DNA from: Alphaproteobacteria bacterium UBA5343
Lineage (GTDB): Bacteria; Pseudomonadota; Alphaproteobacteria; RF32; UBA5343
DNA length: 9,638 bases
NCBI GenBank assembly: GCA_002410125.1
Contig: DHQH01000063.1
Location: 4,052 to 13,689 of the forward strand
Reading direction: 5' to 3'
Below are positions 7,004 to 9,638 of the stretch, piece by piece; within the stretch, counting starts at the first letter, position 1, and each line of letters starts with the position of its first letter. The position numbers and the translations under genes are program-made. Under the pieces are notes generated by a model. The model ran no database searches. It saw nothing but the letters and a program-made list of their open reading frames with translations, and was not told where the DNA came from.

Positions 7004-7281
7004 GTTGAGCAGTACAAATCTTCTCTCTCAGGATTCATTTGCTTTATTAATTCTTCTTTTTTGTTTCTGGACCATTTTTTTAGTTGTTTTTCTCTTATGA
7101 TTGCATTTTCAATATCTTCATATGTTTCGTAATATAGCAACTGGTTTAAATTATATTTTTTTGTAAAGCCTTCTATCACTTTATGTTTATGTTCATATAT
7201 TCTTTTTTGTAAATTATTAGTAACACCAATATAAAGAGAGGAGTTACTAGAATTACCTAAGATATAAATATAATATTGCAT
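7000..7281 (-). CDS. Small GIY-YIG nuclease-domain protein
   Basis: This 93-residue protein is a bare GIY-YIG domain of the UvrC-N-terminal/UPF0213-like type. The two signature strands are YYIYIL (3-8, in place of GIY) and LYIGVTNN (16-23). They are followed by the catalytic-region Arg R27 in QKRIYEHK and the metal-binding Glu E64 in IIREKQLKKW, and by family features GFTKKYNLNQLLYYE and NPEREDL. All key positions are present, so nuclease activity is plausible. Its biological role is not established; such solo proteins occur in many AT-rich genomes. The C-terminus (DLYCST) departs from the usual WxDL ending and may reflect a changed 3' end. An AAAGGG site precedes the start by about 10 nt. 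A 125-bp palindromic repeat lies 49 bp upstream of the start, and the stop overlaps the stop of the convergent metallopeptidase gene. Confidence 0.88.
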   Translation of the reverse strand: MQYYIYILGNSSNSSLYIGVTNNLQKRIYEHKHKVIEGFTKKYNLNQLLYYETYEDIENAIIREKQLKKWSRNKKEELIKQMNPEREDLYCST

Positions 7282-7330
7282 TATTTTTTTACCCTTTATG
7301 TCATTTTACTCTTCTCCAACCAGTTATCCA

Positions 7331-7455
7331 TGTCATCTCGAGCAGAACGAAGTGTAGTCGAGAGATCTTTTTAACTAAAAATAATTTTCAAAAGTTATAA
7401 AAGTCTTTAACAAGATATTTCGACTACGAACTAAAGTTCTTCGCTCAATATGACA
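7331..7455. repeat. 125-bp imperfect palindromic repeat (MITE-like)
   Basis: The left end TGTCATCTCGAG (7331-7342) and the inverted right end TGTCATATTGAG (7444-7455) agree at 10 of 12 positions. The inner segment GTAGTCGAGAGATCTT (7354-7369) and the inverted segment of 7412-7427 agree at 14 of 16. The right arm also contains a small perfect hairpin, GAACTAAAGTTC (7428-7439). The centre is A/T-rich and non-coding. It lies between the PBP gene and the GIY-YIG gene, both on the - strand, so it would form a large hairpin in read-through RNA and could end or stabilise the PBP transcript. TGTCAT-ended palindromes of this type are dispersed repeats in several AT-rich bacterial lineages; membership here is by resemblance. 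Confidence 0.75.
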
Positions 7456-7469
7456 ACTAGAGACGAAGA

Positions 7470-9302
7470 TTAATCAGATAGGATTTTGTTAAATATCGTC
7501 GCCGGAAGATTCCCGCCAGACACATGCTCCATCGGGCTATTATCGTCATTTCCAAGCCATATAGCAGCAATATAGTCCTCAGTGTAACCAATAAACCAAG
7601 CATCACGGTAATCTTGCGACGTTCCAGTTTTCCCAAACACTTGAGTGCCTGCGATTCTAGCTCTTCTACCCGTGCCATTTTTAACCACATTATTAAGCAT
7701 AAAATTCATATCCTTAACTACGTCTTCTCCGATAATTCTATTTCCTTCATCAGAAATTCTAGAATATAACTGAATACCATTTTTAGTATAAACTTCTGAT
7801 ATTGCATGTGGCCAAACCACATAACCATTATTAGCAAAACTCGCATAAGCAGTCGCCATATCAATTGGTTTTACAAGTGCTGTACCAAGTGCAATTGATG
7901 GTAGATTATCTATCTTAGTTGTAATTCCAAGTCTCTTAGCATTCTTTATAACTTCTTTTCTATCAACAATTTCACCAAGCCTTGCTGCAACCGTGTTAAG
8001 AGATTTTGATAATGCAAAATCAAGAGTTACTTCTCCAAAATATTTATCATTATAGTTTTTAGGCATCCATCCTTTAATACTAAACTGCTCATCTAAAATT
8101 TTATCATATGGCCTAAATCCATATTGCAAAGCAGTCAAATATACAAAAGGCTTAAATGCCGATCCTGCCTGTCTTAAAGCCTGAGTAGCACGGTTAAATT
8201 GACTGGAATTATAATCAACCCCACCAACCATTGCTTTAATCTCACCATCACGGTTTAAAATAATAATAGCTCCTTGGCTTACATTCTTATCCTTATTGGC
8301 ATTTATTACCTCTTTTAAAACCTTCTCAGACTTTTCCTGCAAATCTTGCGATAGGGTAGTATAAATCAAAATATCATCATCATATTCACCAATATAATCA
8401 GGCACTAGATTAAACACATAATCTGAGAAATATCTCCCACCTTTAACTCTATATAATTTTTTAGGAAGAATTGGCTGTTTAGCTGCAAACTCAACTTCTT
8501 TCTCTGTTAAAAAACCAATAGCTTGCATATTTCTTAAAACAACTTTTGCCCTGTCGCGAGATCTTTCCTCATTAACCGATGGGTTATATCTCGATGGAGC
8601 TTTTAACATACCTGCTAAAACTGCCGATTGAATTAAAGTTAAGTCCCTAGATGATTTTCCAAAATAACGATTCGCCGCTGCTTCAATGCCGTAAGTTCCT
8701 TTACCTAAATAAACACGGTTTAGATATAAGGTTAAAATCTGATCTTTATTAAAATGGCTTTCCAACCAAAAGGCTAGCAATAATTCTTGAACTTTTCTTT
8801 TGATAGTTTTTTTAGAGGTTAAAAATAGGTTTTTTGCTACTTGTTGAGTAATTGTCGAGCCACCTTGAGCATATCTCATCTTGATTAAATTTGTAAGCAT
8901 AGCTCTTGAAAACCCAATCGGATCAAATCCAAAATGCGAATAGAATCTTCTATCTTCTGTCGCAATTATAGCCTTTGATACAAAAACTGGCAAATCCTTA
9001 ACATCAACCACTTCGCTATAAACCTTACCATAACTAAAGATGTCATTGCCATTTTCTGCAATGATTGTAACTGATGGTCGCCTAGTGTTTTCAACTGCTT
9101 TTGAAACATCAGGAAGAGTGATATAGCAATAAGCAATAAAGAGTAATAATGCAATAAAACCCCATAATAAAAGCCTGAAAAACAGTCTCAATAACCATCT
9201 TTTATTTTGTTTTTTAGAAACCTCTTTTGATTTTTTATTATTAGTTTTCTTCTTACTTGAAGTGTTTCTAACCACGGTGATTTTACTTTTTCTTTTCGCC
9301 AT
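7470..9302 (-). CDS. Class A penicillin-binding protein (PBP1A family, bifunctional)
   Basis: This 610-residue protein polymerises and crosslinks peptidoglycan at the outer face of the inner membrane. A very basic cytoplasmic N-terminus (1-37) precedes one membrane segment (about 38-62). The GT51 glycosyltransferase domain (about 80-255) shows catalytic E116 in ATEDRRFYSHFGFD, QGGSTITQQVAKNLFL (146-161), E173 in RKVQELLLAFWLE, and LYLNRVYLGKGTYGIEAA. The transpeptidase domain (about 340-605) has S381-x-x-K384 in AGSAFKPF, S434-L-N436 in SKSLNT, and K558-T-G560 in FGKTGTS. All catalytic residues are intact. It is much shorter than E. coli PBP1A (about 850) and lacks room for a large OB or other accessory insert, as in short alphaproteobacterial versions. 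The start at 9302 has AGAGGT six bases upstream. It lies 15 bp after the small basic membrane protein, so the two probably share a transcript. Confidence 0.96.
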   Translation of the reverse strand: MAKRKSKITVVRNTSSKKKTNNKKSKEVSKKQNKRWLLRLFFRLLLWGFIALLLFIAYCYITLPDVSKAVENTRRPSVTIIAENGNDIFSYGKVYSEVVDVKDLPVFVSKAIIATEDRRFYSHFGFDPIGFSRAMLTNLIKMRYAQGGSTITQQVAKNLFLTSKKTIKRKVQELLLAFWLESHFNKDQILTLYLNRVYLGKGTYGIEAAANRYFGKSSRDLTLIQSAVLAGMLKAPSRYNPSVNEERSRDRAKVVLRNMQAIGFLTEKEVEFAAKQPILPKKLYRVKGGRYFSDYVFNLVPDYIGEYDDDILIYTTLSQDLQEKSEKVLKEVINANKDKNVSQGAIIILNRDGEIKAMVGGVDYNSSQFNRATQALRQAGSAFKPFVYLTALQYGFRPYDKILDEQFSIKGWMPKNYNDKYFGEVTLDFALSKSLNTVAARLGEIVDRKEVIKNAKRLGITTKIDNLPSIALGTALVKPIDMATAYASFANNGYVVWPHAISEVYTKNGIQLYSRISDEGNRIIGEDVVKDMNFMLNNVVKNGTGRRARIAGTQVFGKTGTSQDYRDAWFIGYTEDYIAAIWLGNDDNSPMEHVSGGNLPATIFNKILSD

Positions 9303-9317
9303 ATCTACCTCTATATT

Positions 9318-9560
9318 TTAAGCACCTAAATAATAGATAATAGCAACAAACAAGATAATCCATAAAAGCGGAGCTATAAAATATCTCTTTTTAAAGATTC
9401 TATTATCTTTTCTTTTTCTCTTTTTGTTAAATAACTTAAAACTTTGAGCCTTTCTTGTCTTTCTTTTAGGCTTAGTTCCAAACCATCCTCTTTGTTGAGG
9501 GGCTGCTCTCCTAGTAGGAGTAGGTCGTTTCCGCCCTACACTAAAACTTATCTCAAACAT
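9318..9560 (-). CDS. Small basic single-pass membrane protein of unknown function
   Basis: I do not recognise this gene. The frame is open from 9599, but I prefer the ATG at 9560 (80 residues, MFEISFSVGRKRP...), because the longer version would translate through the hairpin repeat at 9581-9618 and a purine-rich GAGAAAGAG lies upstream of the shorter one. Residues 1-60 are Lys/Arg-rich (KPKRKTRK and KKRKRKDNRIFKKR) and predicted cytoplasmic. Residues about 62-79 form one hydrophobic helix (APLLWIILFVAIIYYLGA) at the extreme C-terminus, a tail-anchored arrangement. It sits 15 bp before the PBP gene, suggesting a shared transcript and perhaps a role at the cell-wall synthesis site. It is not a spurious frame by appearance, since composition and context are consistent, but no homology can be claimed. 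Confidence 0.6.
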   Translation of the reverse strand: MFEISFSVGRKRPTPTRRAAPQQRGWFGTKPKRKTRKAQSFKLFNKKRKRKDNRIFKKRYFIAPLLWIILFVAIIYYLGA

Positions 9561-9580
9561 ATCTAGACACTCTTTCTCTC

Positions 9581-9618
9581 TGTGATCCTCGAACATCACA
9601 ATAAGTTGTGGTTCGGGG
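9581..9618. repeat. Palindromic intergenic repeat, copy 2
   Basis: CCTCGAAC (9587-9594) pairs with GTTCGGGG (9611-9618) with one G-T pair, and the inner CACAA (9597-9601) pairs with TTGTG (9606-9610) around a TAAG loop, giving a strong two-part hairpin. Bases 9581-9609 match copy 1 (506-534) at 25 of 29 positions. It lies 20 bp upstream of the chosen start of the small membrane protein, so it may lie in that gene's leader or promoter. Confidence 0.65.
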
Positions 9619-9638
9619 AATATACATAATCACCCTAT

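Noticed and set aside
7003..7035. Possible remnant of the 7331 palindrome at the 3' side of the GIY-YIG gene (GGTTGAGCAGTACAAATC)
   Set aside because: Only a short GAGCAG-type resemblance is visible and it lies inside the coding end of the GIY-YIG gene. This is too weak to claim flanking repeats.
6894..7100. + strand frame crossing from the metallopeptidase into the GIY-YIG gene
   Set aside because: It is an out-of-frame shadow of two well-supported genes and has no domain of its own.
9561..9599. 13-codon N-terminal extension of the small basic membrane protein
   Set aside because: It would start inside the hairpin repeat shared with 506-545, which is non-coding in the other copy. The ATG at 9560 is the simpler start.
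1..9638. tRNA, rRNA, CRISPR array, riboswitch or defence system
   Set aside because: No cloverleaf, regularly spaced repeat array or known riboswitch core was seen. Nearly all of the window is accounted for by housekeeping-type genes and short intergenic regions.

Overview
The window reads as ordinary chromosome of an AT-rich proteobacterium, most likely an alphaproteobacterium of a host-associated or gut lineage. The grounds are the very A/T-biased codon use, a partial Bax-inhibitor-1/YccA membrane protein of the kind common in AT-rich alphaproteobacteria, a short class A penicillin-binding protein, UPF0260 (YcgN-like) proteins, and intergenic palindromes beginning TGTCATnCTCGAG that resemble dispersed repeats of such genomes. 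The sequence does not allow a genus to be named. No tRNA, rRNA, CRISPR array, phage gene or transposase was seen.

Layout. Positions 1-483 (+) hold the 3' part of a BI-1/YccA family gene, which ends at an intrinsic terminator that it shares with the convergent gene after it. Positions 603-1352 (-) encode a stand-alone EAL-domain protein. A 268-bp divergent intergenic region (1353-1620) follows, carrying a 24-bp inverted repeat and a 14-bp palindrome. A tight five-gene + strand cluster then runs from 1621 to 7003: full-length DNA polymerase I (polA), a voltage-gated-type potassium channel, two tandem UPF0260 cysteine-cluster proteins, and a YgjP-like zinc metallopeptidase. Gaps in it are 13, 2 and 3 bp, then an 8-bp overlap, so it is very probably one transcript. 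Converging on it from the - strand are a GIY-YIG nuclease-domain protein (7000-7281, whose stop codon overlaps the metallopeptidase stop), a 125-bp imperfect palindrome (7331-7455), a class A PBP (7470-9302), and a small basic membrane protein (9318-9560) that probably leads the PBP operon.

How the genes relate. Most are housekeeping or envelope functions: DNA repair and replication, peptidoglycan synthesis, ion transport. There is no clear shared pathway in the polA operon, so the clustering looks like compact gene packing rather than a dedicated system. I did not find a convincing new defence or mobile system. The parts most worth a second look are non-coding: three related palindromic repeats, one of them 49 bp from the start of the GIY-YIG gene, and the inverted repeat between the EAL gene and polA. 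Among the proteins, they are the diverged tandem UPF0260 pair, the EAL protein with an altered active-site loop, and the channel's C-terminal tail with a CxxC knuckle.
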